From NCBI RefSeq assembly GCF_018332455.1, contig NZ_BOPZ01000031.1, forward strand, positions 1-40,577: a stretch of DNA of 40,577 nt. Direction: 5' to 3'. Within the stretch, counting starts at the first letter, position 1; each line of letters starts with the position of its first letter. Positions 25,084 through 34,704 of this stretch are shown here, piece after piece. Source of the stretch: Clostridium polyendosporum. Its GTDB lineage: Bacteria > Bacillota > Clostridia > Clostridiales > Clostridiaceae. The position numbers and the translations under genes were made by a program. The notes beneath the pieces were generated by a model, which ran no database searches, had not been told where the DNA came from, and was given only the letters and a program-made list of their open reading frames with translations.

Positions 25084-25142
25084 CCACCTTAACTTAGTAT
25101 AGTTGGACTTAAACTTCAGTTTTATACTACTAAGTAAGGTGG
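25084..25142 (+). terminator. Terminator after the acyltransferase gene
   Basis: CCACCTT/AAGGTGG extended by ACTTAGTATA/TATACTACTAAGT forms a long imperfect stem followed by CTTTTTAC. It lies about 160 bases after the stop. Confidence 0.65.
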
Positions 25143-25228
25143 CTTTTTACTTTTTCAGAATAATAAATTTACAACATTGACTTCCCTAATTATATACATC
25201 CTTACTATTCGTAAATCAACATACTGAG

Positions 25229-25340
25229 AAACATAATGAAAAACCTCTTTATTGTTAGTTTGTGGACAAAACCATTAAGACATAAGGATGTTTTTTCGAT
25301 GTTAATTTTATCAATAATTACTGCGTTCATATCAACAAAT
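25229..25340. mobile_element. Degenerate relic of the IS upstream end
   Basis: AACATAATGAAAAACCTC, then GTGGACAAAACCATTAAGAC, ATAAGGATG, and AATAATTACTGCGTTCATATC correspond in order to the sequence around the transposase start at 297-410. The hairpin arms are mutated and no transposase code follows. It has the same orientation as the copy at the left edge. The rest of the 24923-25465 gap holds a terminator only. Confidence 0.6.
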
Positions 25341-25465
25341 AATACTTTCTTTCATAAAAATACGATGATGAGTTCTTTAATACTTTAGAAACTTCAATTT
25401 AAACTTTCAGTAGTATTATTTATAAAATTATTATAATATAGTTATGTACTAAAGGAGATATAGCA

Positions 25466-25492
25466 ATGGGAACCTTAGGAGGATTAATGTGA
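25466..25492 (+). CDS. Eight-codon upstream ORF overlapping the lyase start
   Basis: ATG-GGA-ACC-TTA-GGA-GGA-TTA-ATG-TGA encodes MGTLGGLM. It has its own ribosome binding site, AAAGGAG, 8 bases upstream. Its GGA-GGA codons contain the ribosome binding site of the next gene, and its TGA stop overlaps that gene's GTG start. This geometry suits translational coupling. No homology can be claimed for a peptide this short. Confidence 0.45.
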   Translation: MGTLGGLM

Positions 25493-27468
25493 AAAAAATA
25501 TCAACTAAATTTTTCCTATTATTTTTATGTCTTAGTATTATACTTTTTTTGTTATCGTACTATATATCAACCTATATTAATAAAACCTTGCCACAAAAAA
25601 AATACAATGCTGAAGCATCAGATATAATTAAACTTTTAAAAGACAAGAATAAAAATAACAGCCACCCTAGATTAATGGCTACATATACTGATTTTAAAAG
25701 AATCAAATCTCAAATATCACAAAATAAACTTATAAAAGAACAATATAAATATATTAAGTCTAGGGCGGATCTAATGCTACATGAAAAACCTGTTAAATAT
25801 GAGCTATCTGATAATACACGTCTCTTATTTGTAAGTAGAAAGGTACTTGATAGAATACAAACATTATCTTTTGTCTATAGAATAAGCGGGGAAAAAAAAT
25901 ATGCAGATCGCGCTTGGCTTGAATTACAAACTATTTCAGATGCAAATCCTGACCGTAAAAACTTTTCTTTTCCAGATTGGCATCCATCACATTTCCTTGA
26001 TACTGCAGAAATGACTAATGCTGCAGCAATAGGTTATGACTGGCTTTATGATTATTTATCTAGTGAACAAAAATCTATAGTCAGAAGTGCCATTCTTACC
26101 AAAGGACTTAATCAAGCATTAAACTTCTATCACAATCAAAAAGAATGGGTAGTTAACTCTAGTAATTGGAATGGAGTTTGTAACAGCGGAATTGGTTTAG
26201 GCGCTCTTGCAATAGCAGATGAAAGTAAAGAATATGAGTTAGTTTCAGGCGAAATACTTGAAAATGCTATTAAGTCTTTACCAACCATGTTGACTCAGTA
26301 TAATCCTAACGGTGGCTGGTATGAAGGTCCAAATTACTGGGATTATGGTATAACATATTCTGCTTATTTTATTTCTGCATTAGACTCAGCTTTAGGGACA
26401 GACTACGAATTGTCTAAATCATCCGGATTCTCTTCTGCCGGTGATTTCCCAATTTTTATGACAGGTACAAACGGAACTTTCAATTTTGCTGATGCTGAAA
26501 GTCCCAAACTAAAATCACCAGTAATGCTATGGTTAGCAAATAAATTTAAAAATAGTAATTATGTATGGTACTACAACAAAGAGGCATCTGTAAAAAATAG
26601 CAGTATTATGTCTCTTATCTGGTATGATAAAAGAATAAAAGAATCTAAACCAAAGATACAGGATAAATACTTTAGAGAAATAGAAGTTGCTACACTGCAT
26701 AGCTCTTTACTTGAAAGTAATGACTCATTTGTTGGCTTTAAGGCAGGAAAAAATAATTTAGCGCATAGTGATCTAGATATTGGAACTTTTGTATATGATT
26801 CTTTAGGCGTAAGATGGTTCTGTGACCTCGGAAGTGAAAATTATAATGTTCCAGGATACTGGAATATGGGAATAAACGGACGACGTTGGCAATATTATCG
26901 AAAAAGAGCTGAGGGTCATAATACTTTAGTTATAAATCCTGGATTAAAACCTGATCAGAATGTATATGCTAATACAAAAATCGAATTATTTAAATCAGAT
27001 ACAAAAAGATCTTTCGCTATCGCTGACATAACAGATGCCTATAAAAAGGATGCATTATCTGTAAAACGAGGTGTGATTCTGTTTAAGAATTCTGGACAAA
27101 TGCTGGTTCAGGATGAAATTTCTACCAATAAACCATCTGATATTTGGTGGTTTGCTCATACCCCAGCAATTATTAAAATAAGTAGTGATAAAAAAAGTGC
27201 TCTTCTCTTAAAGGATGGAAAAACATTAAAAATTTCTATTTTATCACCAGTGGAAGCTAATTTTAATAAAATGGAGGCTAAATCGTTACCTAGTTCACCT
27301 ACACCTGCAAATCAAACATATAATGCTGTTCAAAAGTTATACATTCATTTAAATAATGCACAAAACACAACAATTAGTATTATAATGTCACCAATAACAC
27401 CTAGTAAAACTGAACCCTTAAGATTACCTAAAGTTATAAAACTGAAAGATTGGAACATCATTAACTAA
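25489..27468 (+). CDS. Heparinase II/III-like polysaccharide lyase, membrane-anchored or secreted
   Basis: 659 residues from a GTG start, 6 bases after AGGAGG. An N-terminal hydrophobic segment (about 7-27) directs it outward. The helical toroid domain (about 55-370) carries DTAEMTNAAAIGYDWLYDYL, VVNSSNWNGVCNSGIGLGAL and WYEGPNYWDYGITY, which hold the conserved asparagine and tyrosine. The C-terminal beta-sandwich has NNLAHSDLDIGTFVYDSLGV with the conserved histidine, and WFCDLGSENY. The family cleaves uronic-acid-containing polysaccharides by beta-elimination. Its place beside polysaccharide genes, including UDP-glucose dehydrogenase, suggests trimming or release of the cell's own polymer rather than feeding. 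Confidence 0.82.
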   Translation: MKKISTKFFLLFLCLSIILFLLSYYISTYINKTLPQKKYNAEASDIIKLLKDKNKNNSHPRLMATYTDFKRIKSQISQNKLIKEQYKYIKSRADLMLHEKPVKYELSDNTRLLFVSRKVLDRIQTLSFVYRISGEKKYADRAWLELQTISDANPDRKNFSFPDWHPSHFLDTAEMTNAAAIGYDWLYDYLSSEQKSIVRSAILTKGLNQALNFYHNQKEWVVNSSNWNGVCNSGIGLGALAIADESKEYELVSGEILENAIKSLPTMLTQYNPNGGWYEGPNYWDYGITYSAYFISALDSALGTDYELSKSSGFSSAGDFPIFMTGTNGTFNFADAESPKLKSPVMLWLANKFKNSNYVWYYNKEASVKNSSIMSLIWYDKRIKESKPKIQDKYFREIEVATLHSSLLESNDSFVGFKAGKNNLAHSDLDIGTFVYDSLGVRWFCDLGSENYNVPGYWNMGINGRRWQYYRKRAEGHNTLVINPGLKPDQNVYANTKIELFKSDTKRSFAIADITDAYKKDALSVKRGVILFKNSGQMLVQDEISTNKPSDIWWFAHTPAIIKISSDKKSALLLKDGKTLKISILSPVEANFNKMEAKSLPSSPTPANQTYNAVQKLYIHLNNAQNTTISIIMSPITPSKTEPLRLPKVIKLKDWNIIN

Positions 27469-27530
27469 ACTCTTTTATAAATTTAACATCCTTACTTCAT
27501 TAAGACTAGAGATAATTTTGATATTAAGTT

Positions 27531-27577
27531 AAAACGAGGGTGTCCCAAAAGTATAACTTTTGGGACACCCTCGTTTT
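27531..27577. terminator. Bidirectional terminator between convergent genes
   Basis: A perfect 22-bp stem with a 3-base loop (ATA) runs from AAAACGAGGG to its complement ending CGTTTT. It serves the lyase gene on the plus strand and set B on the minus strand. Confidence 0.92.
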
Positions 27578-27643
27578 ACAATAATATACTTAAAGATGTC
27601 TTTTTATTTATTAAAATGGAAACTTTAGTATAGAACTTAATTT

Positions 27644-29074
27644 TTATTCTAATTTATATACATTTGTTATTAATGCCATTACTATTATAAAAAGCAAGTT
27701 GGCATTTATATCTATCAAATAAGGATAATAAAACATTAATAGTACCAAAGCTATTAGTAAAGATATACTTGCATTCGATAAACATTTATAATTAATTTTA
27801 TTAGTTTTCTTTAAAATTTTAAAAGATCTAAGAAATTGAATACTAATAATTAAGTAGAAAGTTATTAAACCTATAATACCACCTTCTAGATAAATAATAT
27901 TCATACTAGAAAAATGATAGCCAAAATACAGACCATATTCTTGATATAATTTAGTTTCATATAGGTTAATAATACTTCTACCTCTAGGTACAAAATCCGC
28001 TGTATAATACCAATTTTCATCTGGCATTGCATATCCAATACCTAACCCTGTAATTTTATCTTTTTGTGATGTTAAAATATAGTTATTAGTATATGCTATA
28101 TTTTCAATTCTTCCCAAATAAAACCTCTCATCATTAGTTCTCATAGTATAGTTGTAAATATTTTGTCCTATATAATCATAACTAAAAAAACTCTTAAAAT
28201 TTGGGCTAATTTGAACTAATATATTAAAACCAATAATAATCATAAATACTATAGGAATGCCTATTTTAAATAACTTTATATAATTTCTTTGATTCAATAC
28301 TATCCCTATTATTGAAATAACAGGAATAATAATAAATGCTACTTTTATTTCTCCTATTCCACTTATAATAAATATAACCAACGAAATAATGGAAAACAAC
28401 ATTAAATTTATTTTATTATAAAGATAACGTGTTAATCCAATACAATAAATTATTAAAAGAAATAAGAAAAATCCTTGTACATTAGAAATACCAAAGACTC
28501 CAGATACATCATCTCTCCAACCAAGTCTTGACTGAATAATTACTAATATTAGATTTAATCCACATAAAAAATAAAAATCATGCTTTTTATAATCATTTTT
28601 AGAAATAGACAAAATAATGTACATCGGCAAAAACCTAATATAAATTCTTAATGACATAATATAATCTATAAAATCCACTTTATTAAAGAAAGAGATTATT
28701 GGAGAAAACACTATTAGCAACAAACTTATTATTACAATCTTATCTTTTAAACACCTAGAATATTTTTTAAATCGAAACAATATCTTTAATGTTAAAATAA
28801 TACTTATAACATCAATTAAATACTTAATTTCCATAGGAATATTTAAGTATGTCCATCGCCATAAATTAGTATAAATAACACTAAATGAGATTGACAGAAT
28901 TATTTGATTAGTCACACCATCGTTCTCATTTATATAAAAAATAAATATTATATATATAACTATTGATATAGTTAAAGCAATATGATTTTTTTGAGTATTC
29001 TGTATTAAGCATATAAATAAAAACAAAAAATTTATTATATAATAAATTAACGATTTCTTAAAAGAATTTATCAC
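27644..29074 (-). CDS. Wzy-like polysaccharide polymerase or ligase (membrane protein)
   Basis: 476 residues, about 11-12 membrane helices. A large outer loop (about 300-390) contains TNDERFYLGRIENIAYTNNY, GLGIGYAMPDENWY and FVPRGRSIINLYE. It is then followed by EGGIIGLITFYL, which resembles the HxxxL/E-G-like region of O-antigen polymerases. Such proteins are poorly conserved, so this rests on topology and context. The GTG start follows GGAGAG by 8 bases. It is last in set B, separated from the flippase by 413 bases. The set contains another Wzy-like gene at 32195, so one of the two may be a ligase. Confidence 0.65.
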   Translation of the reverse strand: MINSFKKSLIYYIINFLFLFICLIQNTQKNHIALTISIVIYIIFIFYINENDGVTNQIILSISFSVIYTNLWRWTYLNIPMEIKYLIDVISIILTLKILFRFKKYSRCLKDKIVIISLLLIVFSPIISFFNKVDFIDYIMSLRIYIRFLPMYIILSISKNDYKKHDFYFLCGLNLILVIIQSRLGWRDDVSGVFGISNVQGFFLFLLIIYCIGLTRYLYNKINLMLFSIISLVIFIISGIGEIKVAFIIIPVISIIGIVLNQRNYIKLFKIGIPIVFMIIIGFNILVQISPNFKSFFSYDYIGQNIYNYTMRTNDERFYLGRIENIAYTNNYILTSQKDKITGLGIGYAMPDENWYYTADFVPRGRSIINLYETKLYQEYGLYFGYHFSSMNIIYLEGGIIGLITFYLIISIQFLRSFKILKKTNKINYKCLSNASISLLIALVLLMFYYPYLIDINANLLFIIVMALITNVYKLE

Positions 29075-29487
29075 TTGAATATCTCTCCAATCATCTAATA
29101 ATGTTCTCTAAACATTAGATACGAAAACTATCATCTACTCATCAAAGTATATAGTTAAGGTGTTACCCATAAGCAACTTAGAAAGTTTCCTTTGAAAATA
29201 TCATTTTTTACTTTTAGCATCTTATATCCTAATAATGAATGATCTATTATAAAAAACAGGAACAGTCTTTCTAACCTCATGTTAATATTAAAATAAATGC
29301 TTGCATACTAATGTAGTACATTTAACCTTACATTATTAAGCTTCTCTTCCCTTTAAGCTTGCCTAATATAATTCACAACATACTTATAGAATCATTAATG
29401 TATAAACAATGAAAGAAAATAGACTTTAAAACTCTTATTTACATTATATTACATATGGCATTTTTATATCACAAACCAAGTTCTTAA

Positions 29488-30918
29488 TTATCTTTTAAGA
29501 AGTACGCTTATAAATAACTTGTACTCTTTTGTAATAAATAAACCTATTGAATATGTTAAAATCCCTACAATAAGTTTTATAACAATACTTAAGTAAAGAT
29601 TTGATATATTTAGAGGAGAAATTATTACGTATCCTATTACCATACAAATGGTAATAACTATTATACTTTTTAATTGCAAAAGAAACTTTATAAAATCTCT
29701 ATTAAAAACATTTTTGATTAATACATAAAAACATTGGATAAAATTAAAAATGAAAGAAATTACAATTCCAATAGATAAATATACTATACTTCCTTTTAAA
29801 ACACCTATTAATATCGCCGTTACAGTGAAAATCGAAGATATAATACCTGTTGAAAAGAGCTTGTTTACATATCCTGTAGCCTGAAATATAGATCCAATAC
29901 TTGATAATATCATTTGAACAACTATTGAAATTGATAATATTTTAAATATTACAATACTATCTCCCCATTGTGGTCCATACATTATGTAAATTATTTCTTT
30001 AGCAGAAAAAAGACAAAATACAGAAACGAACACACCTGCAACTGCTAAAAATTTTACTATTTTCAAATATGTTGCATATATTACTTCTTTATCATTTTGA
30101 TAATCTGAAAGAACTGGATGTAACACAGGAGTTATTACATATGTTAAGTTCTGTACTGGATATAACATAAGTTTATAAGCTTTATCATAATAAGCCAAAC
30201 TATTAACACCTAAAAACTTACCCACTAATATATTATCTAAATTTCTAGTAAAATAATTTATAAAATTAAATAAAAATTGATAACTAGAATATCCTCTAAT
30301 TTTTTTAACAGAATTTAAATTAAAACTTTTATAAAGTCTAATTTTACTATTAATAAAGCACATACAGAACATAGATAAACTTTTTAAAATAGAATCGAGT
30401 ATTAACGCATAATATGACCAACCTTTAATTGCTAAACCTATAGTTATACATCCTACTATTACATTCGTACCAACATTTATTATTCCTACTAACTTAAAGT
30501 TTTTATCTTTATATATTAATGCATTAGGAACAACATTAATTATACTAAAAAAAATAGAAATTGATAACATAGCTCCTAACGTTATGTATATTTTATTCTC
30601 ATAAAAATAAGATATAAAATATGAGAAGAAATAGAATCCAATGGCTATAATCACTGCTGCAAACACAGAGAAAATAAATATATCTGAAATTTCTTTTTTA
30701 CTTAGAGTTTTATCTTGAATTATAGCAGGGCCTATTCCCATATCTCCTAAAACTGTAAAAAACGATATAAAAACCATCACAATAGCTACTAATCCAAATT
30801 CAGAAGGAGCTAACAATCTTGCTAATATAGAATTTATTAAAAGTTGTAGTATTATATTACTGTATTTAGAAACAACATTTATTAGTATTCCTTGTTTTAA
30901 TGTAGTTGTTTTATTCAT
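29488..30918 (-). CDS. Polysaccharide flippase, Wzx/MOP family (set B)
   Basis: 476 residues with 12-14 helices. The start KQGILINVVSKYSNIILQLL followed by LARLLAPSEFGLVAIVMVFI matches lipopolysaccharide/teichuronic acid exporters of the WzxC/TuaB type. VSFLGDMGIGPAIIQDKTL-like residues (here TVLGDMGIGPAIIQDKTLS) are characteristic. It is a different MOP branch from the set A flippase, so it is not a recent duplicate. GGAGG precedes the ATG. The 413-base gap downstream (29075-29487) is AT-rich with only a small 7-bp hairpin; I see no gene in it. Confidence 0.87.
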   Translation of the reverse strand: MNKTTTLKQGILINVVSKYSNIILQLLINSILARLLAPSEFGLVAIVMVFISFFTVLGDMGIGPAIIQDKTLSKKEISDIFIFSVFAAVIIAIGFYFFSYFISYFYENKIYITLGAMLSISIFFSIINVVPNALIYKDKNFKLVGIINVGTNVIVGCITIGLAIKGWSYYALILDSILKSLSMFCMCFINSKIRLYKSFNLNSVKKIRGYSSYQFLFNFINYFTRNLDNILVGKFLGVNSLAYYDKAYKLMLYPVQNLTYVITPVLHPVLSDYQNDKEVIYATYLKIVKFLAVAGVFVSVFCLFSAKEIIYIMYGPQWGDSIVIFKILSISIVVQMILSSIGSIFQATGYVNKLFSTGIISSIFTVTAILIGVLKGSIVYLSIGIVISFIFNFIQCFYVLIKNVFNRDFIKFLLQLKSIIVITICMVIGYVIISPLNISNLYLSIVIKLIVGILTYSIGLFITKEYKLFISVLLKR

Positions 30919-31015
30919 TCACTTCCTCCAAGTAATCTAATTATATAACTATATTTTATAAATTATATAAATTAGTATATTATCTATAAGTATCTTTATA
31001 TTTTGTTTATCATTT

Positions 31016-32164
31016 TTATTTTTTTCCTAAAATATCCTTATAGACTTGTTCAAACTGTGTAATAACTGCTTTCTCTGAAAATCTCTTAATACAATCAGTT
31101 CTTATTAATTCAGCGTCATAACAAGAGATATTATCAATGATTTTTTTCATTGCTATTGAAAGCCCCTCTATATCTTCTACTTCTACTAAGAAGCCATTTC
31201 CTTTATTAACAATTCCATCCGGTCCCCCAGTTTTTGTTGCAATAATTGGCTTGCCACATGCTAATGCTTCAATAAATACAACTCCAAAAGTCTCGAATCT
31301 ACTTGGGAGAACAAATGCATTACAACTCTGCATATTTTCTATTACTTCATCTCGATTTAATGCTCCTAAAAACTTAACTTGACTTGAGATACCTAATTCA
31401 TTTGTTAACCTAAGGAGATTATCTTTTTCTTCACCATCGCCACCTATTATTAATTCAACATCTTCATAACCCTTAAAACTCTTTGCAAAAGCTTTAAGTA
31501 ATATATCTAATCCTTTTTTCTGCATTAAATAACAAACACTCAAAAACTTAAACTTGTCATTTTGTGATTTTTGTTCTCTCAATGCAAATTTATTTACATC
31601 AACCATATTACTTATAACTAGAATCTCTTTACCTAATGAGTATTCCTCTAAATCATTTTTTAACCCTTCACTTACAGCTATAACTTTACTTGCATATTTA
31701 ATTTGCTTTTTTATTAAAGGTTTTTCATGGCTTTTTATTAATCCCCTTGAATACTTTGTGAAATGTTCAGTTATTAAATATGGTATATTTTTTTTACTTG
31801 ATAATTTCATTGCACTATATCCTGCCCACAGACATGAGTGAGCATGTATTATATCAGGAGTACCTACTTGTTTAACCGCTTCATTATACAGGTCATTAAT
31901 TCCTTTATAAAAAGACACATTAAAACCAAAGCATCCTGTTTTAGGGATCATATACTGTTTCTTTGTATAAGTTGATACACCTTCATCATCAAAAATAGAT
32001 ATTTTTGTATTAAAAATATCTTTAGTGTCATATGATATTTCTGGAAAAAGCAGAGTAACTTTATGGCCTGCCCTTACTAACGCCTGAGCTTGTTCTCTAA
32101 AAAAACTTCCTAAAGTAGGATTAGATTCTGTCTTATACCAAGAAGGAATTATTAATATGTGCAT
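31016..32164 (-). CDS. GT4-family glycosyltransferase
   Basis: 382 residues. The N-terminal half starts HILIIPSWYKTESNPTLGSF and contains DIIHAHSCLWAGYSAMKL. The C-terminal half has LSVCYLMQKKGLDILLKAF and the donor motif ETFGVVFIEALACGKPIIAT. It is a cytoplasmic retaining enzyme adding a sugar to the set B repeat unit, expressed between a polymerase-like gene (30 bases upstream) and the flippase. AAAGGAG precedes the ATG. Donor and linkage cannot be read from sequence. Confidence 0.85.
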   Translation of the reverse strand: MHILIIPSWYKTESNPTLGSFFREQAQALVRAGHKVTLLFPEISYDTKDIFNTKISIFDDEGVSTYTKKQYMIPKTGCFGFNVSFYKGINDLYNEAVKQVGTPDIIHAHSCLWAGYSAMKLSSKKNIPYLITEHFTKYSRGLIKSHEKPLIKKQIKYASKVIAVSEGLKNDLEEYSLGKEILVISNMVDVNKFALREQKSQNDKFKFLSVCYLMQKKGLDILLKAFAKSFKGYEDVELIIGGDGEEKDNLLRLTNELGISSQVKFLGALNRDEVIENMQSCNAFVLPSRFETFGVVFIEALACGKPIIATKTGGPDGIVNKGNGFLVEVEDIEGLSIAMKKIIDNISCYDAELIRTDCIKRFSEKAVITQFEQVYKDILGKK

Positions 32165-32194
32165 AATATTACTCCTTTTAATATTAAAATAAAA

Positions 32195-33442
32195 TTAAGA
32201 TTTACTATTTTCAATAATTATTTTATCTATGTTTAAAAATAAAAAAGTAATAAAACAAAATTGTGCCATGAAATCCCCTGGATTTGTTAGACCATTATAA
32301 GAATTTACATCTGCTAATAAAATAATATACATAAAACAAAGATAAAAATTTCTATGGTATATTAGTAAAATAATTGGATAAACTGTAATTAACCCATACA
32401 TGAATATAGTTGATATAATTCCTAAATCATAAGCAAACATTATAAATGGATATTCAAAACTAGTTGCTCCACTTCCTGTAGCTAATCTAACATAATAAGA
32501 ATAGTATAATCCATCACCTAATAACCCTGGTTTACTTACAAAACCATCTAGCATAGCACTCATAATCTCATTTCTTCCACTCGTTAAATCAGAACTAGAA
32601 GACAGTCTTTCAATAACAGTAGAATAAAACAGATTAGAATTCACAAATATAATTATCATTATTATACTTACTATCCAATATAAATATTTCTTTTTAGAAT
32701 TGTTTGTATTGCATACTAATATTAATATTAATGCTAATAACACCCCTAATTTACTATTAGAAATAGTTACACCTATAAGTGTACTAATAGAAATAACCAC
32801 AGAATTAATCTTTGTATAAAAATACTTATTAAAAATATTATTACATATAAAAAATATTAAAAACAATTGAGCATTTCTAAGAGGATGTCCAAAAAAAGAA
32901 AAATATCTATATATACCATTTAAATTCATATATACTAATTCTTTATATCGATCATCAAAATATGCAATGTTAGCTAAAAATAATTGAGTCATTCCCTTTG
33001 TTAAGTAATCAATTATTCCCAAAAATAGGACAACAAAAGTTAAAATATTTAAGATATTTAAAGCACAGTTAAAGAACTTACTTGTTATGTAATTATCTAA
33101 TCTCCCCCCTAAAAGTAAGATAGGTATCATATAGCAACCTATTACAATTATATAATCATTTATTGTTGAAGATTTCATAAACAATGAAATCATAGAAAAA
33201 CCTATAGAAATTATTAGCAAGTACAATACTTTCATATCATACTTCTTTTGTCTTACATTAGTAAAAAAAAACAAAATGGTACACACTATAAAAAAGTAAT
33301 TTACACGTGCAATTACAATAAAATCTACATTAAATAACTTAAGCATTATGGCTGATCGAATGTTATCAAAAATTACAAATATACTTATAAATATACTTAT
33401 TAATAAACCATAATTATTTATTTTATAATTTTCTTTATTCAT
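32195..33442 (-). CDS. Wzy-like polysaccharide polymerase (membrane protein)
   Basis: 415 residues with about 11 helices. The outer loop around 250-300 has SSDLTSGRNEIMSAMLDGFV and PGLLGDGLYYSYYVRL, similar to the SGR and GxG features of EpsG/Wzy-type polymerases. It starts after AAAGGAG. A 223-base gap separates it from the GT2 gene upstream, and that gap holds the 14-bp tandem duplication at 33620-33647. Probable role: joining set B repeat units outside the membrane. Confidence 0.68.
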   Translation of the reverse strand: MNKENYKINNYGLLISIFISIFVIFDNIRSAIMLKLFNVDFIVIARVNYFFIVCTILFFFTNVRQKKYDMKVLYLLIISIGFSMISLFMKSSTINDYIIVIGCYMIPILLLGGRLDNYITSKFFNCALNILNILTFVVLFLGIIDYLTKGMTQLFLANIAYFDDRYKELVYMNLNGIYRYFSFFGHPLRNAQLFLIFFICNNIFNKYFYTKINSVVISISTLIGVTISNSKLGVLLALILILVCNTNNSKKKYLYWIVSIIMIIIFVNSNLFYSTVIERLSSSSDLTSGRNEIMSAMLDGFVSKPGLLGDGLYYSYYVRLATGSGATSFEYPFIMFAYDLGIISTIFMYGLITVYPIILLIYHRNFYLCFMYIILLADVNSYNGLTNPGDFMAQFCFITFLFLNIDKIIIENSKS

Positions 33443-33619
33443 ACAACTCCTTTTTTACCTATATAATAATATTAATGATATCTAAATATCATATATTTTT
33501 TAATTTTCGTTTTTCACCTTTTTTTCATCGCATTTATTAGACCTAAATCCAGGTTAATATCAAACAGCTTCTTTCATTTCTATTAGCTAGCTTTTTTCAA
33601 TAAAAGCAGTTGTTACATT

Positions 33620-33647
33620 AAATTACCTACACCAAATTACCTACACC
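33620..33647. repeat. 14-bp exact tandem duplication
   Basis: AAATTACCTACACC occurs twice head to tail in the gap upstream of the 32195-33442 gene. It could be a direct-repeat binding site or a replication slip. Confidence 0.6.
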
Positions 33648-33665
33648 ATCTAGAGCTATTCATTA

Positions 33666-34694
33666 TTACTTTTTCATATGTTTAAACCATACTTTTATAT
33701 ATATAACTAACTTATCAATAGCATTTAATCTTTCAAACTTGTATTTTGTATTTTCTAATGATATATTATTAAGCTTTGCATTAACAAAAAAGTAATATCG
33801 TTGCATTTGAATTTCTTTCATCAATAAACTATTATTAAATATTCCATTTTCTATATTATGATTACATAATTTCTCCAATAATGCATATATATTTTCTAAA
33901 TCAGTTATATTATTAACATCTTTATTCTTTAACATAATAGTAGTAAGTGCATTAATATCATCTTCATTGTAACTTAAATTTATATTTTCAAACAATTGTT
34001 TACTTAATATTTTATGGATAGCTTCTCTTTTAGATTTACTCTTCTGAGTAACATTACCATGTCCAAACCTATATTTAAGTAACTTTTTACTTATTATATG
34101 AAAATTTGTTTTAGTAAGTAGATCTATCCATAAACCATAATCTTGACCACTTGAATATTCAGCTCTATATTTTATATTATTTTCAATCAATACTGATTTT
34201 CTTATCATTGCAGAAGGATTGGATATAAAATTAGAAAAAATGAGTTTAGCTTTAATTTCTTCTGAGTTTAATTTCTTATTAAAAAACGCATGGAGCCTAA
34301 TATTGTCTTTAATACTCATTTTCCCGAATACTTTAACATGTGTTGATACAACACCAACGTTATCATTATTATCTAAAAAATCCACTTGTGTTTTTATTCT
34401 GTCTTTATAACAAATATCATCAGCATCAATTAATGCAAAATATTCTCCCCTTGATAATTGAAGACCTAAATTTCGAGTATATGGCAATCCCATATTTTTT
34501 TCATTTTTAACAACTTTTATTCTTGGGTCATTATAACGCTCTATTATATCTAATGTTTTATCAGTGGAACCATCATCTACAATTAAAAATTCATAATCTG
34601 TAAAAGTTTGAGAAAGTATACTCTCAACAGTTTCGCTTATAAACTCTTCTGAATTATAAACTGGCATAAATATAGTAACCTTAGGCTTGTTCAT
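33666..34694 (-). CDS. GT2-family glycosyltransferase
   Basis: 342 residues. The GT-A fold is shown by KVTIFMPVYNSEEFISETVE, LIVDDGSTDKTLDIIERY and the metal/donor motif ALIDADDICYKDRIKTQ. SSGQDYGLWIDLLTK contains the acceptor-side aspartate region. The C-terminal 100 residues are helical and lysine-rich, ending in KVWFKHMKK, which may contact the membrane. It follows the GT4 gene by 10 bases. It would add one sugar of the set B unit; specificity unknown. Confidence 0.85.
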   Translation of the reverse strand: MNKPKVTIFMPVYNSEEFISETVESILSQTFTDYEFLIVDDGSTDKTLDIIERYNDPRIKVVKNEKNMGLPYTRNLGLQLSRGEYFALIDADDICYKDRIKTQVDFLDNNDNVGVVSTHVKVFGKMSIKDNIRLHAFFNKKLNSEEIKAKLIFSNFISNPSAMIRKSVLIENNIKYRAEYSSGQDYGLWIDLLTKTNFHIISKKLLKYRFGHGNVTQKSKSKREAIHKILSKQLFENINLSYNEDDINALTTIMLKNKDVNNITDLENIYALLEKLCNHNIENGIFNNSLLMKEIQMQRYYFFVNAKLNNISLENTKYKFERLNAIDKLVIYIKVWFKHMKK

Positions 34695-34704
34695 TTTTTT
34701 CTCC

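Noticed and set aside
24923-25228. A broken gene between the acyltransferase and the IS relic
   Set aside because: All frames are rich in stops and no recognisable protein fragment appears; only the terminator is supported.
29155-29220. A 21-codon minus-strand frame (MLKVKNDIFKGNFLSCLWVTP) in the 413-base gap before the last set B gene
   Set aside because: Only a weak AGGA site precedes it and nothing suggests conservation; chance is a sufficient explanation.
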